Below are positions 1-13,285 of a stretch of DNA of 64,000 nucleotides, piece after piece. Position numbers and translations under genes: made by a program. The notes under the pieces are model-generated. The model searched no databases, had not been told where the DNA came from, and worked only from the letters and a program-made list of their open reading frames with translations. Position 1 is the stretch's first letter. Every line of letters begins with the position of its first letter. Source of the stretch: Nemophila menziesii (Eukaryota; Streptophyta; Magnoliopsida; Boraginales; Hydrophyllaceae). The stretch is from positions 67,696,154-67,760,153 of the forward strand of contig JARWIR010000002.1 in assembly GCA_029959085.1 (NCBI GenBank), read 5' to 3'.

Positions 1-521
1 TTTTCAAATTCACTAAACATTAATAGCTGTAAAGATAATGAGTTATGTGATATTTAGATGTAAGCTTAAAAGTTATTGTATAAGAGAGACCATGGAAGTT
101 TGATAATCACTTAATGCACATTAGTCTAACAAACAAAAGAACACTTCATTGGTTTTAGATTTAAAAAGTTGGATTGAATTTCACGTGAAGAGAGAAAAAT
201 CTCCACAAAATAGGAATTTTATGTTACTATAATATTTTCGATTAAAAAAAGTCACTCTTTATGATTTGAGGAATTTTTTTTTAGGCAAAATAACTTATAT
301 AAATAGGAAAAACTAGAGCACTTAGCCTACTTCAGCAGTGTCAAAGGTACCAACATCATTACATAGTAAAGTTTCAAGATCAATAGTTAAATTACAAACC
401 CAATTAATAGGCAAATACATCCTAGAATAAGCTTTAACTATCCAATCCACAACTTTGTTAGTAGTTCTTCTTATCCCACAAATCTTGATTTTGGGGTAGG
501 CTTTAGTCATACTTATAATAT

Positions 522-1524
522 TGGTGGGTCCTGGGGTTTTATAAAATAAAGTACGAAAATAAAGGTACCACAATTACCACAAGTGCACGGTTGTCCAAGT
601 AATATCCGATAAATCGGGTTTCGTTCTCAGGGACGGATTAGGTTCAACCCAAATATTAATCAAGTAGTAAGAATAATTTCTTAACAGAAAAATAAAATAA
701 AAGATTTTTGTTTGGTTTTCTAAATTAAAAAGATGCAATAAAATAAAGACTAAAAGTAAATAACTAGAAAAAAAATAATGCAAATAAAAGACTACTTCAG
801 GTATGAGAGATACTTGAGTCTCGCAAGGAATCCACCTAATTAATGTAACCTATGCTTGTTTAAGGATATAATTGGTATTAGTATATTAGTCGGGAATCTA
901 ATATCTCATAGCCCCCGTCAGGGTGGATCTAAGAGCTATCCTACGGTATTACAAACCCCGTCAGGGTGATTATAAGCTACTTTCAGATGAATAATATTTT
1001 ACCCCTTTGGCTATGTAATTAATATGCCTTTCAGCCATTACACGGGTATTACCTAAGTCTGTATTCAAACCCCTATGTCGGATGATCACTTCGCCACTAA
1101 AGTGAATAGCCCAAATACCAACAGCTAATTCTAGTTGCGCGGAAAAGAATTAGTAAATAAGAACAAAGTAATATCCAATATCTAAGACTCAATTCAATTT
1201 AAATCATAACAATCCCAACTTCAAAACATAGATTAAATTAATTAAGGTTCATCCCTTTATTGCGATTCTCAAGTATATGAAATTTAGCTCATGATAAAAT
1301 TAAAGACTGAAATAAACAAAAGGAATTCATAATTCAATTACAGGAAATAAAGTGATAACCTAAAGGGTAGGATGAATGTTGATGGAAGAACAGAATTCCT
1401 CAAGCACTAGCTTCTCCTTGCCTTCTTGCTCTGACTTGAAAACCTCAAGCCTCTTGTGTAATTCTCAGAATTGTATAATTCTCTCTCTAAGGATGATTTA
1501 ATGTGAAGAATAATGAGAGGTCTT

Positions 1525-1620
<96 letters not shown>

Positions 1621-2459
1621 AGGATATTATTAATTGAATAAAATATGAGAGGTGCTGAATAATGAGGTCTAAGGGGTGTATTTATAGGTTCTAGGAAGCC
1701 CTAATTCGTTTTACTTGGAGTGGAAGACAAGTAAAGGACTCTTTAATTCGCAGCCCTAAAATATAGGAAAGGTAAGATTTTGTTGCTGATTTGTTTTGGC
1801 CATATCTCCTTCAATACTTATCAGTTTAACGCGTTCCAATAGTCGAAATCACTTGTCTCGGAAAGCTTTATCCATTGGTCAAGACCATTTCCCAAATTCC
1901 TAGCCAATCTTTAGTTATGGGCTCTTCTTTGAACGTGGCTGGAATTTTAGATTTATTTGGCAGCTTTTTCTTTTCCTTCTTTGCATATATCCTTCCGTAA
2001 TCTTCTTATTTCCATGTATATCTCTTTTCTTTACTTCTTAGACTTGACTTGGTCTCTAATTAATTACCATATATCTTTTAAAGCTTCACAATAAATAAAT
2101 AATTAAACCGCATATGCTTTAAAATTTATAAATCATTAAATCAAGACTACAAATAAGAAAGTGCACTCTAAAATTAAAAATCTAATTAAATACTTTCTAA
2201 CACACTAAAAATACTCTAAGACTTTAATTCTCACTTCTCCTCCTTGTAGTGATTTTCCAGTAAAATCAAGAACCTACTAACTTTGCACTAAAAATAACCA
2301 AATTAACGCACAAAAGCTCTAGAAATGCAAATAGTCTACTTCCAAGGGGAGAAAGTGTAATATGACGAAATAAGCATAAAAGTCCATCAAATAAGTCAAA
2401 AATTCATTTAAAAGGATGTCTCCAAAGGGCTAATAATTAGAACAAATAGGGAGACATCA
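522..2459 (-). repeat. Solo gypsy-type LTR with TSD AATAT
   Basis: An LTR of 1938 bp in minus orientation. On the minus strand it opens with TGATGTCTCC and ends CCCACCA, like the LTRs of elements A and B. It is flanked directly by the 5-bp repeat AATAT at 517-521 and 2460-2464, and no internal region is attached, so it is a solo LTR from LTR-LTR recombination. It interrupts the RNase H of LINE 1. It shares the block GTGCACGGTTGTCCAAGTAA with the LTRs of element D and the solo LTR at 38266. A long CT microsatellite inflates its length. Confidence 0.9.
1528..1619. repeat. (CT)n microsatellite, about 92 bp
   Basis: Uninterrupted CT dinucleotide run inside the solo LTR. Similar dinucleotide runs elsewhere in the window are shorter. 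Confidence 0.98.
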
Positions 2460-5400
2460 AATATCCTCCAGGATTGGCCTGTTCTTCCAAAAGCAGATGA
2501 CGCTAGAAGAATGTACGACATTAACAACTGCTTCGGCATCAGTTTCACTGGGGCAAGAAGGGACTTGGTCAATAGCAAAACGTAGAGCACTACGAAGAGC
2601 TTTTGCTTCAGCCTCAAAACTAGTACAGGCAGAAGATGACATAGCAAAACCAGTTACTACTTCACCTATACTATTACGAGCCACGGCTGCAGAAAAAGCT
2701 TTACTAGGGAAAAAGGAGGCATCAACATTGATCTTGACTTCATGCTGGGGATGTGTAGTCCATGTATGGGATAAAGACTTCCAAGGGGGATCATCAATAA
2801 CAGGAGTGTATGAGGGACTATCCATATAAGCTTCATCATAGCAAAAAATGTCCCTACAAGTAGAATTCATTAGGGCTAATCCAGTATCAAAGTTGATAGG
2901 GGAGTCTTCAATAACTTTCTTATTACGCATAATCCAGATTCCAGATAGACCATAAACAAGCTATAATCATAAGTAAAAGTTTTGTTTTATCTTTCTTATT
3001 CAGACCTCTATCTAGTAAGTCCCCTATCCAACTGTTTAGTCCTGCCATAGAGGAAGGATCAACACTACACTATAAGGGAGATAAGCAACACATTTTCCTA
3101 GCCCATTCACAGTGAAGTAACAAATGTTCAATATTTTCCTCATCTCTGAGGCAAATTTTTCATTGGTCAGAGCCGAAACATTTTCTCACATATCTATATC
3201 TTCCAGTGGATAAGGCATTTAACATGACTCTCCTAAAGAAGAATATGAATTAGGGAGGAGCTTTTGAGGCCCAGCTCAAGGCTAAGAAGTCCTGATTAGG
3301 ATAAGCATAAGGAGTAGGAAAATTTGGAGGGATAATATAATTTTCAACCGCATAGGAATAGCCAGACTTATTAGAGTAGATCCCATGGTTATTATAAGGA
3401 CAGGCATAATAAGTAGGGCCCTCAATCCATGTGATATTGAGTTTTAATATTTCGGAGGCTATACTAGGTGGGTCTAAAGAATTAATTGTCTCAATCTTCC
3501 AGGTTTTAGTGGTGGTGTTGATAAGATCAGCCACATACTTAGAGAATGAGGGATCATTGCTTTAATGGGGTGGTTTTGTTAAGTAAGATCCAGTCCAGTT
3601 GTCCTCCTAAATAAGGGTATAATGGCCATCACATATTGGTTTAATAAGGCATTGTTTAAAAAATTCACGCCCTTTCGAAATACTTTTCCAAACCCATGAC
3701 GCGCCTCTAATGTTTGGAGAATGCATAGAGTCAACATTCTGGAAATATAGACCTTTCAGAACTTGGTAAACAAGGGATTTTGAGTTAACCAGTATGGACA
3801 TGCTTGTTTAGCTAGTAGGGATAAGTTAAAAGCTTCAAGATTCTTAATTCCTAATCCCCCATTTATCTTTGGAGATGCACTTTATTCCAGTTGATCCAAT
3901 GGATCCCTGAGTCTTCATCTCTTCCCTAGAGAAAATGGCTAGATAAGGATTTCATTTTTTTTATAATACCTTTAGGAATTGCTAGGAGGGACATAAAATA
4001 GGTTGGGAAGGCATGGATGATAGAAGAAATAAGAGTGGCCTTCCCAACCATAGAGAGAAGGGGCTGTTTCCATCCTCCAAGCTTATCAGCTATGTTAGAA
4101 ATCAGGTTATCCATCGCTTTAGTTTTGGAATTTCCCCATTCAGTAGGAATTCCTAGGGACATGCCTATGTCATTAGTGATTGCCATTCTGAATGAGTCCC
4201 CTATAATGAGTTTCATAGATGGAGTAGTGTTTGGGATAAGGAGGATAGAATATTTATTTAAATTAAGGGCTAACCCAGAGGCAAAAAAAACTTGTGAAGG
4301 ACTTCTTTAAAGGCATGGACCTCTAAAGCAGAATTGCGCAAAAAGAAGATTTAGTCATCAACGAAGAGTAGGTGACAAATTGAGGGGCCATCTCTGCTCA
4401 ATCTAATCCCTTTTATGACCCCATCATTGAACTCTTTTCAATCAGGGAGGATAATAAGTTTGACACAATAGTAAACAGATAAGGAGATAGGGAGTCTCCT
4501 TGTCTAAGTCCACAAGAGGGAGAGAAAGAACCTAAAGCTTGGCCATTAAGGATAACATCAAACTTAACTATAGTAATGCATGTTTCAATGAGAGGAATCT
4601 ACTAGTCTGAAAACCCCATTTTAGAAAGTAATTGGAGTAGAAAAGCCCATCCAACTCTATTATAAGCCTTATGAATATCAGCCTTACTGATTGAGTAGAT
4701 ATCTCTGGAGTTGGACCTAAGATGTTTCAATTTATAGATAACTTCATGAACTATTATAATATTATCCTAGATTAGTCTTCCCTTGATGAAAGCTGATTGA
4801 CAAGGAGAAATGATTATAAAGATAATTTTACTAAGCCTGAGGACCATCACATTGGCTAAAATTTTGTAGAGAAAATTAGTGCATGATATAGGTCTAGACT
4901 GTCCTATCTTCTGGGGTTTTTTACATTTAGGGATAAGTATGATATTGGTAGCATTAATGCTCCCTAATGGAACATACCCATTTAAAACACCATTGCAAAT
5001 ACCCAGAATATCCACCTTGATTAAATCCCAAAATGTATGGAAGAAGGCACCTGGAAAACCATCTGGTCCTGGAAATTTGGAAGGGCTGATTTGCCAAGCA
5101 GCATACTATAGCTCATCAATTGTAATAGGGAGCATAAAGGAAAGATTCTCACTCTCAGTGATGAGGGGTTGTATATTCCTAAGAATAGGATCAATGGCTC
5201 TTACTCCAGGGTCTTTGTGGAAGTCGTTAAAGAAATCAGTAACAAGGGATTTCAACTCACTATGACTTGAAGTCCACGTATTATCTTCTTTAATAAGTCT
5301 ATCAATTCTGTTAGATGGCCTTCTAACTCTCGTAGATAGATGTAAATATTTGGAGTTTCTATCCCCCAGCTTTAACCAAGTAATACGAGACCTAGTGGAC

Positions 5401-6432
5401 CAGTATTTTTCCTCAAGAGACCAATACATTTCAATCTCAGAGGAGATTTTTATCAATTGTTCTTTAGAGGATCCATACTAGCCTAAAAGTGGAGCAGGAC
5501 ATCAATTTTTCAAGTTTATTAGTAAGGATATTGATCATAGTAGTATTGTTTCTAAGGTTTACTTTCTTCCATCGTCAAACAGTTTTCCTACACCTAACTA
5601 ATATCTTAGAGAGCTTAGTGTGGAGAGGCCCACTGAAATTCAAGGTGTTGCTAAGGCAGCTTGAAATGGCATTATTACACGAAGGGATTTTTAGCCACAT
5701 AGGGTCTAGTTTAAAGGCTTTAGTATAATTAGACACAAGGGGATCAGATGTAAAATCATGGGGGAATGGTCAGACCATATAGGAAGAGCATTATGTATCC
5801 ACGCATAAGGAAAATTTTAAATCCAAGAGGGAGAGCTGAGACCTCTATCAAGTTTTGGGAGTATAAGTTCATTATCATATCTATTGTTTCTCCACGTAAA
5901 AGAGCAACCTTTAACAGGTAATTCAGATAATTCATTGAGGGTATATTATTATTAAAAATGCGCATTTTAGCCTGACTTTTAGGATTACCCCCACTTTTTC
6001 CTGGAATTTCTGATTTCATATAAGTATCCTATGAAGATGTTTGGGGCGTTGAGGATAGACAATGAAGCGTGGTTAATATATTCAGAAAGTCTCTCTTTAT
6101 TAGTTTTATCAGGGAGAGTATAAATGAAATGCAGGTACCACATAATGCCCACATGGCTAACAAAAGATACAGAAATATGATTAATGGCAGAAGAAATTAC
6201 CTCATAGTCCACATTATCGACGCTAAACAAGGCTAGTCCACCAGAAATTCCAACAAAATCAACACACAGAACCAGCTTTATTTTCAGTTTTTTCGCAAGC
6301 AACAACAACTTCTTTTTCTTAGTCTTGGTCTCAGATAGGCCAAGAACCTGGGTTTTTTCCCTAGATATGATCTCTCTAAGGTTTTGGACTGTCAGGGGGG
6401 ACTCTGTCCCCTGACAGTTCCAAAAACACCTA

Positions 6433-9400
6433 TCATTTCTCTTGTGGGGGTTTCCCACTACAACCACCCACATCTATAGGAGATACCATCTGTAAAGGGG
6501 GGACACTCACAACAATATCAACAAGAAGAACTTCAACCATGTTTTCATTCACCTTATTGAAATCCACCATCTCATTGCATTTCTTAGCACTCTGACCCAC
6601 TCTACTACCAGATGGGCCTTCTATACCTACAATAATATCAACATATGGGGGTTCTGCTTCTGAATTTAAGATTTTTTGATTGAGAAAACTCTTCAGGGAG
6701 ACTGTGAACGCAGTAGATTCTAATCTCTGATGGTCCCTAATAGGGGAATCCGCCATTGGAGTAGTGGAATCATTGATGGGTTTGATAATCAGAGGGGAAT
6801 AGTAGTAAAAAGAGTTAGGAAAATGGAGGGAGATCTCAGTTTTTCATTGTTGTAGTAGGGGTGAAGAAGACGGTATGACTTCTTGAATCTCACATTCACC
6901 GAGGACAGGTCTTTTTGGTTTTGGATTGACCCATTGATTGCTTGGTTTTACTTTAGTAGTATTAACTCCTGACCATGTTCTAATCGACCATCTTTTCCCA
7001 AAGCTAGAGTTTGGCCCACTGCTATCTCCTTTCTTGTTAGGTCAAGCGGCCCATTCTTCCTTAGTAGAGTGAGGAGGATTTTTACGTTTCGAACCCGAAG
7101 CTTTGTTAGACCATTTAGGCCCAAGAGAACCTGTAGTGGGCCTAAATTCAGTAGAAGACTTACCTTTACCAGATCTGGGCCCAGAAGTCTCAACCTTATC
7201 CATCTTGTCTACTGAGGGGGTATTCTCGTCATTCTTGTCTGTTGCTCGGTTGGACAAAGGGTTAGGTACTATCACTATACCTTTCTCAGGTACATTCGTA
7301 CAACCTTTCATAGGGATTTGTTTGTCGTTACCTCTACCAGTACCATAGGACCCAAATGTTTTTTGTCTTTTCTAGTATAGGGGCCACTCGCAGTACGGAG
7401 TTGATTCATGTATTCTCCAGACAAACACTGGCGAGTTTCACCACTTTCAGTGAATAGCTTGGACGGATCATCAAGATCATCGACAGCATGAACCTTAGCG
7501 CCTCTACCTTTAACGGGATCTACAAATAACCAATCTTCGGACCGGAGTCTAACTGCACCTCGAACTCATTTGGCCTCTTCTTTGAACAAACCACAGTCAC
7601 TAGTAACATGGTCCAACGTTCCACAGTAATGGCAGAATTTGCTGAGTTTCTCATACGTTATTCGAACCGTAGCCTCGGGGAGAGAAGGTCTTTCAACCTT
7701 GAAAATAGATAACAGAGGATTCTTAATCTTCCAGAGTACTCTGACTCGTAGCATCTTCTTTGTCTCATTAGTATCTTCAATATCATAAGCAAGCAAGTTA
7801 CAGTCCAAGTTTTTGCATATATCTACAGCATTATCAGGGTTTACAAGGGCCGGAGGGAGATATAGCAGTTGGATCCAATGAGTGGCCATTGAGAAGTCAG
7901 CTTCTGCAATGGGCATCTCCAGATGCCATGCATGTAGAATGGGCATGTGACCGTTGACAGACCAAGGTCGGAAATTCCAAGTGTTGAGCATATCCTCCTG
8001 ATGTCTCCCTATTTGTGATGATTTAATCTTAATTGGACACATCATTTTGGGTGTATTTATTAGGTTATAGGTTGATTTTCTCATGATTTAGTACGCTTTC
8101 CTATTTCATGTCATGATTTGATTATTTATTATTTTTAGAGCATGTTGGGTTTAATTGTTTGTTAATTGTGAAGTTTTAAAGATATATGGTAATTAATTAG
8201 ATGCCAAGTCAATTATAAGAGATAAGGCAAAGAAGATAAACGTAGAAATTGGAGATGAAGGAAAGAAATATGCAAAAGGAAAGGATAAAGTTGCCAAATA
8301 AATCTGAAATCCAGCAGCTACGAACATAAAAGTGATCATAACTCAAGATTAGCTAGGAATTTGGAAGAATGGTATGAATCAAAGTTATAGAGCTTTCCGA
8401 TACGATCAGTTTCGACATATGGAACGCGTCAAACATATAAGTATTGAAGGAGTTACGGCCAAAACAAAACATCACAAGAATCTTACCTTTTCTATATTTT
8501 AGGGTTACGAATTTGAGTTGGGCTAGGAGTCCAAGTTACTTGTCTTCCACTCCAAGAAAACGTTTTAGGGTTTCCTATACCCTACAAATACACCCTTTAA
8601 TCAGAAGAAATACATCCTTGGCAAACCTTAAGCCAAGAGGAAGTCTACAACAAGAGAAAAAAAGTCTGGAAGTAGCTGAACACCATATCATGTCTTCACA
8701 AACCTTCAAATTTGTAATTGTTTTCTTTTCTTTCTCTAGTATGGACTAAATTATTTTTAGCTTGAGATTCAGCATATATGTATGAACCCTAGTTCTTGTT
8801 TCAAATCTATCTAATTTGGGATACCATCGTATTTAATTTGATTCATGTTTAATTCCTTGATTTATGTGCTTTGATTTATTGTCTGTTTTCCTTGCGCTGT
8901 ACAACGTATAGGATTACCTTAATAGTAGTTAGATGGTCGCTCGGAAGAGGTGTTTAACTATTGAAACACCATATAACATTTAATATATGGAATTGGTTCT
9001 GACAATACCATCCTAACTAGATAATCACTAAGGTTTAATTTAATCACCAATCATCATTAGTAGGTAGGACTACACCTAGGACCCAAGTGGTGCAGGTTAA
9101 CCCTTTATGAGTTCCCTCGTGGTTGAAAGGTCGCTGCCCTAGTTCGCTCTCCGGGGATAGGGAGGAATTTAGAATCCTGATTATTACAATTCTACATAAT
9201 TCGCCCTTACATGTTTAGAATAAACAAGGCTGGTGGGGATTACTTGCTAGTTTCTCGAGCTAAACTCTCATACTATCTTCTTCTCTTTATTAAATTTTCT
9301 GTCTTTAATTTATTTATTAGTTTAAGTTTCTTATTCAAAAACCAAACAAAAATCTATTTGTCTTTTCTTTATTTGCGTATTAGTAAATCTAGCTTTGATA

Positions 9401-9790
9401 TTTGCACTTGATAAATTGCATAAGTTCTCTCTAACTTTCGTATTCTCTGAGGAACGAATCTTATTTATTAGTAAAATTTGCATACGTCTGGTATACTTGC
9501 AAAACCGTGCTTAGCCTAGGGTGTTTATTTGCACTTATTTTATCCATTATTTTATCACACCTTAGGCGACACCGCCTCCCTTGAGTCAAAAGCCAGAAAA
9601 TAAGTGTTAAAATCTGCTGACAGTACATGCATTAGTGCTCGAAGGCCCCAAGATCTGTTAGCTGCAGTTCAACTGTGTAGGGGTTTACTTCTTAAGGGGT
9701 TAGGATCTTAGCTAGGAGCATGTTTCTGTGATTATAGACCTCATGGTCTTGGTATTTTGGTGTGAGTTTCATGGATTTCACTGTGAAATT
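6433..9790 (-). pseudogene. LINE 1 ORF1 remnant (DUF4283-like, zinc knuckle)
   Basis: The block at 7566-7993 carries the ORF1 signature: NTWNFRPWSVNGHMPILHAW, then a CCHC-type knuckle, CHYCGTLDHVTSDC, near 7600-7640. The frame is cut at 7994-7998 by a solo LTR and continues at 9575 and above with FLAFDSREDM, preceded by LLAKILTP in another frame, the usual start of this domain. The C-terminal stretch (6433-7311) is low complexity and rich in charged residues and proline. ORF1 proteins of plant L1 elements bind the element RNA. Frameshifts and stops throughout make this a pseudogene. No convincing start codon was found. Confidence 0.8.
7999..9574 (+). repeat. Solo gypsy-type LTR with TSD CCTCC
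   Basis: A 1576-bp LTR in plus orientation that begins TGATGTCTCCCTATTTGTGA and matches the LTRs of elements A and B over its first part (GAGCAT.TTGGGTTTAATT block near 8140). It ends GGCGACACCG, where the expected terminal CA reads CG. The 5-bp CCTCC flanks it at 7994-7998 and 9575-9579. LINE 1 ORF1 coding sequence continues on both sides in the same frame, which confirms both edges. Confidence 0.87.
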
Positions 9791-9799
9791 CGGCTTTGA

Positions 9800-11040
9800 A
9801 GCAGGTATCAAAGCTTAAGAACAAGGATAGTTTAGAGAGGAGAGAGAGTAAAGAAAGTAGTTAGAGAGAACGGTGGAGGTAAAATAATGAAGCGAATAAG
9901 TGATATGAAGAGGCTCGAATAAGTGATATGAAGAGGCTTGCTGTTTTCCAAGAGAGGAGAGAGAAAACGTATGAAGAGGCTTCCGTGTTGCTTTTGCTGT
10001 TTTCCAATATGACACTAAAAGCAACACGGAAAAAGACTAAAGAAAATTAAATAGAGACCAGATTAACACTAAAAAGCGAGACTCAATAGGATATTAATGA
10101 TTATAAGGAGAATAAAAAATAAACTACGCATTCCATAAAGGATGATTAGCTTGGATTCCAAGATATTTTACAAAAGGAGGGGAGATAGATCTCCATTGTT
10201 TTTTGTTTTTTTTTTGGGCACTATAGATCTCCATTGTTGCAGCTTTAGCTTTCTAGAGAGAGAAAGCTCTAAAAAGAGGGGAGAGCATTTCTATCAAAAT
10301 ATCATTAGTTTGAGGAAAAAACAATCTACATTATAAACCGTCAAATGTTTTTATAAGCTGACTTCTTATCCTAGACTTTGGGTTTTTGTTCTAAATTAAA
10401 TAATGATTTCCAGTCATCGTTCTTATATGCTAAAGATTTAAGAATACATTGCTTTCAAGAAACAAAGCATTAGATGATGATGATTCAAAAAATCATTTCA
10501 ATGCAAAGGATTAATTCATGAAAATAGGATTTAATCAAGGATCTCATGATCAATTAAAACATGGAATAACTAAAAATTTGTTTTCAATCTCAATCATATA
10601 TTTATTTATGAAAATAGAAGCAAATTGAAATCAACATAGCTTGTTCTACTCCAGAAAGTTCCTACAAAATAGATTACAAGAATACATATTCCAACAAAAT
10701 TATGGACCATACAAATATAACTTCCCTAAAAAAAACACATTCTTATGGCACATATAAGCGTTGCCTCATATAACATAGAAAATCAAAAGCCACCAAGTCA
10801 TGCCCCATTCGATTGTTATACAGGAAAAACATTATATAAAATTTTTTCTAGCTCAAAAGTTGTCCCCTATGAAGTAACTTCCATTTCTTTGAGATTTTCC
10901 ACGTGTAATAAAACATGATTTTAAGCAGCAAAGAAGTAACTTTGTCCACTTGCATACCTTCACAAAATAAAATAAAAAAACCTAATCAACAATTTGACAA
11001 AAAAAGATTCGGAAAAAGGCTAAAAAAACTAGTATACCAA
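9800..11040. other. Gene flank between LINE 1 and MON1, no gene seen
   Basis: AT-rich sequence without credible coding potential. It probably holds the LINE 1 5' end on the left and the MON1 3' UTR on the right. A 23-bp unit (CGAATAAGTGATATGAAGAGG plus two bases) is tandemly duplicated near 9892-9938, and a short AGATCTCCATTGTT repeat occurs twice near 10187-10236. No tRNA or promoter was recognised. Confidence 0.6.
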
Positions 11041-11048
11041 AGGGAGAA

Positions 11049-11175
11049 TCACCATGAAAAAGGACTTGTTCCGAGTAAAAAAACCTCATTTTCCACTTGT
11101 TTCACCCATTGACAAACCCGATTACACGTTTTTATAGCTAAAGCCTGTGTAGATGTATTAATATTTAGTAAAATA

Positions 11176-11230
<55 letters not shown>

Positions 11231-13230
11231 TATTATATACCTTATCAGCAAGAGGATCAAAAGCTGCATAAAGTTCAAAATCTGGTGTAACCCAACAAAG
11301 TAAAACTGCCAAACACAAAAATTATCACTTAAGAAATATCACTACATTATTATTATTATTATTAAAATCGTCTTAAATAATTAATACTAATACCATAATT
11401 TTCATCTCTTCTAAACTGAGTCTTATGTGGTCCCACATCTTTCTCATGCATAGACACAAATAGTTTCTGGTACGCCCTATATAATCTACAAACCAAAACC
11501 AAAACACGAAAACATAAACAATACATATTTCGAGAGTATATTTATTTATAAAAATTATCTTAAATAACCTTTTTTGATGTTTGATAGTGTTAATAGGTGA
11601 AGAAAATTGAGACGATACATATTGATCAAGATATATACTACGATATATAAAATGCCATAACCCAGCAGGACCTCCAATACTAACAGGTAATGATGGAGAT
11701 ACAGTTCCAGTGGGGTCCACAGGTAAATCCTCAACACGCATACCACCATCAGCTATAGATCTTTGAATTTCATTTAAAACATTTGATTTCGATAAGACTG
11801 TTTCAATACGAATCCTGTACCAAACACAAGGGTATTTTAGGAAGATTTACTAATTGTTTGTAATATTTTAGTTTTTTTACCTGCTATCTTTAAGATGATA
11901 GAAATCATCTGAACGTGTAGTAAGCAATATTAAATATGTGTCCACCTGTCAAACACACACACATACACACACACATGTTCAACTATTTATTTTTTAAATT
12001 TTTTTAAAAAATGAAAAGAAACTTTATTAGTGTGAATCTTACATCAAAGTAATGCACATAAGCATATAAAAATGCCATGGGATTATATCTTGGTAAGCAA
12101 ATGGGTGAGAATGATTCTGAAGTTCTGTATTTAGTTAAATAAAAAAAAATGGATATTATTATTTTAATTAAGCTCAAATTTATATATAAATATTTATGAG
12201 AAATTAAAAACTTGCCTGAATGATTCAGATGACATTACAAAATTAGAAAGGAGTAAAATATCATCAGGATGAAGTGATTCTTTTTGTGCACCAACAACAC
12301 TTATCACCTGTTATTTCCTTAATTATCTCAGAATACACAATCATAGAGAGAGAAAGTAATACATAGAGAGAGAAAGACCTTGTGTTTACACATTAATATT
12401 GCATAAAGGACCCCTGATTCAGCAACATCTTGCAAAATAGCACCTACAGCTTGTCTTGTTGTATAAGAAAGGGAAAGACACGTATATGCATGTAAAAATG
12501 CACCTGGATTCCTGATTTAAATTATTTATTATTAATTAGTCACTCAAAAGTGGTAAATATTTTAATTATATGACATGTAAAAAGAAAGAATTTTAGAGAC
12601 AAACCAACTTAAAGAATGGATTAGTGAAGAAAAAACAGCATCAGTTCCTCCAAGTAAAGGTGTCATATCAAATTTAGGATTTTTTTCGAAACATCTATTT
12701 ACAGATTTGGTAAGAATAAGTATCATCTGCAATTAAATTAAAAAGATAAGAGAAAGTATTTACGTGAAAAGAATATTAAATAAAAAAATGATGATACCTG
12801 ACCATAGAGTAGCTCCAGCTGTCCCCTTAATGACTCATAAGGCTCTTCTGTACAGCTTATACAAACTAAGTAAATTGGTCCTTTTACAAGAAAAACCACC
12901 TGAAAAGAATAATTTTCATGTTTTTTAATAAATTTGTTAGATAAAAAAGCTAAGCCATATTTGAGACTTCATATCTTGTACTAACCTGATGTTTTCCTGC
13001 TTTTACTAGCTTTACTCGATCACCTCTAAAAAGAAATTAATAAAAAGAAACTATTAAAACTCATATTAAACAATTATTTAGCGGGAAAATTATATTAAGA
13101 TAGGTTTTACAATGAATGTATACCCATTTTCAACAAAGGAAATAATGGCTTGTAATGTTGCAGAAAATCCAGCTAGCTTATGTTCATCTCCATATCTATT
13201 AGTTGAAATATAAAAAAGTTGTTTAAATGT

Positions 13231-13285
<55 letters not shown>

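Larger units (their letters stand above)
322..6473 (-). pseudogene. LINE 1 ORF2 remnant (endonuclease, reverse transcriptase, RNase H)
   Basis: Seen in broken frames from right to left. The endonuclease starts near 6422 (WNCQGTESPLTV, then LSETK and ISGGLALF). The reverse transcriptase includes IILIPK and RPISCTNFLYKI followed by CQSAFIKGRLI at 4767-5015. The polymerase catalytic box lies at 4354-4365 and reads FVDD instead of F/YADD, with an in-frame TAA directly after it (4351-4353). The thumb region is at 3926-4216. The RNase H domain is at 2465-2930 (KINVDASFF, FEAEAKALRSAL, TDAEAVVN) and resumes after the solo LTR at 322-516, ending in a TAA at 322-324. Known role of the family: target-primed reverse transcription. 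This copy cannot encode a working enzyme. Confidence 0.88.
274..9800 (-). mobile_element. Degraded L1-type LINE (LINE 1), interrupted by two solo LTRs
   Basis: Non-LTR retrotransposon read on the minus strand. Its order is ORF1 (DUF4283-like domain plus zinc knuckle), ORF2 endonuclease, reverse transcriptase, zf-RVT-like region, RNase H, then a short A tract at 274-282 taken as the 3' poly(A) end. Removing the two solo LTRs (522-2459 and 7999-9574) leaves about 6 kb, the usual plant L1 length, and ORF1 and RNase H reading frames resume across both gaps. Many stops and frameshifts are present, so this is an old dead copy. The 5' end is not sharply defined; coding similarity stops near 9.8 kb. 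No clear target duplication was found. Confidence 0.88.
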
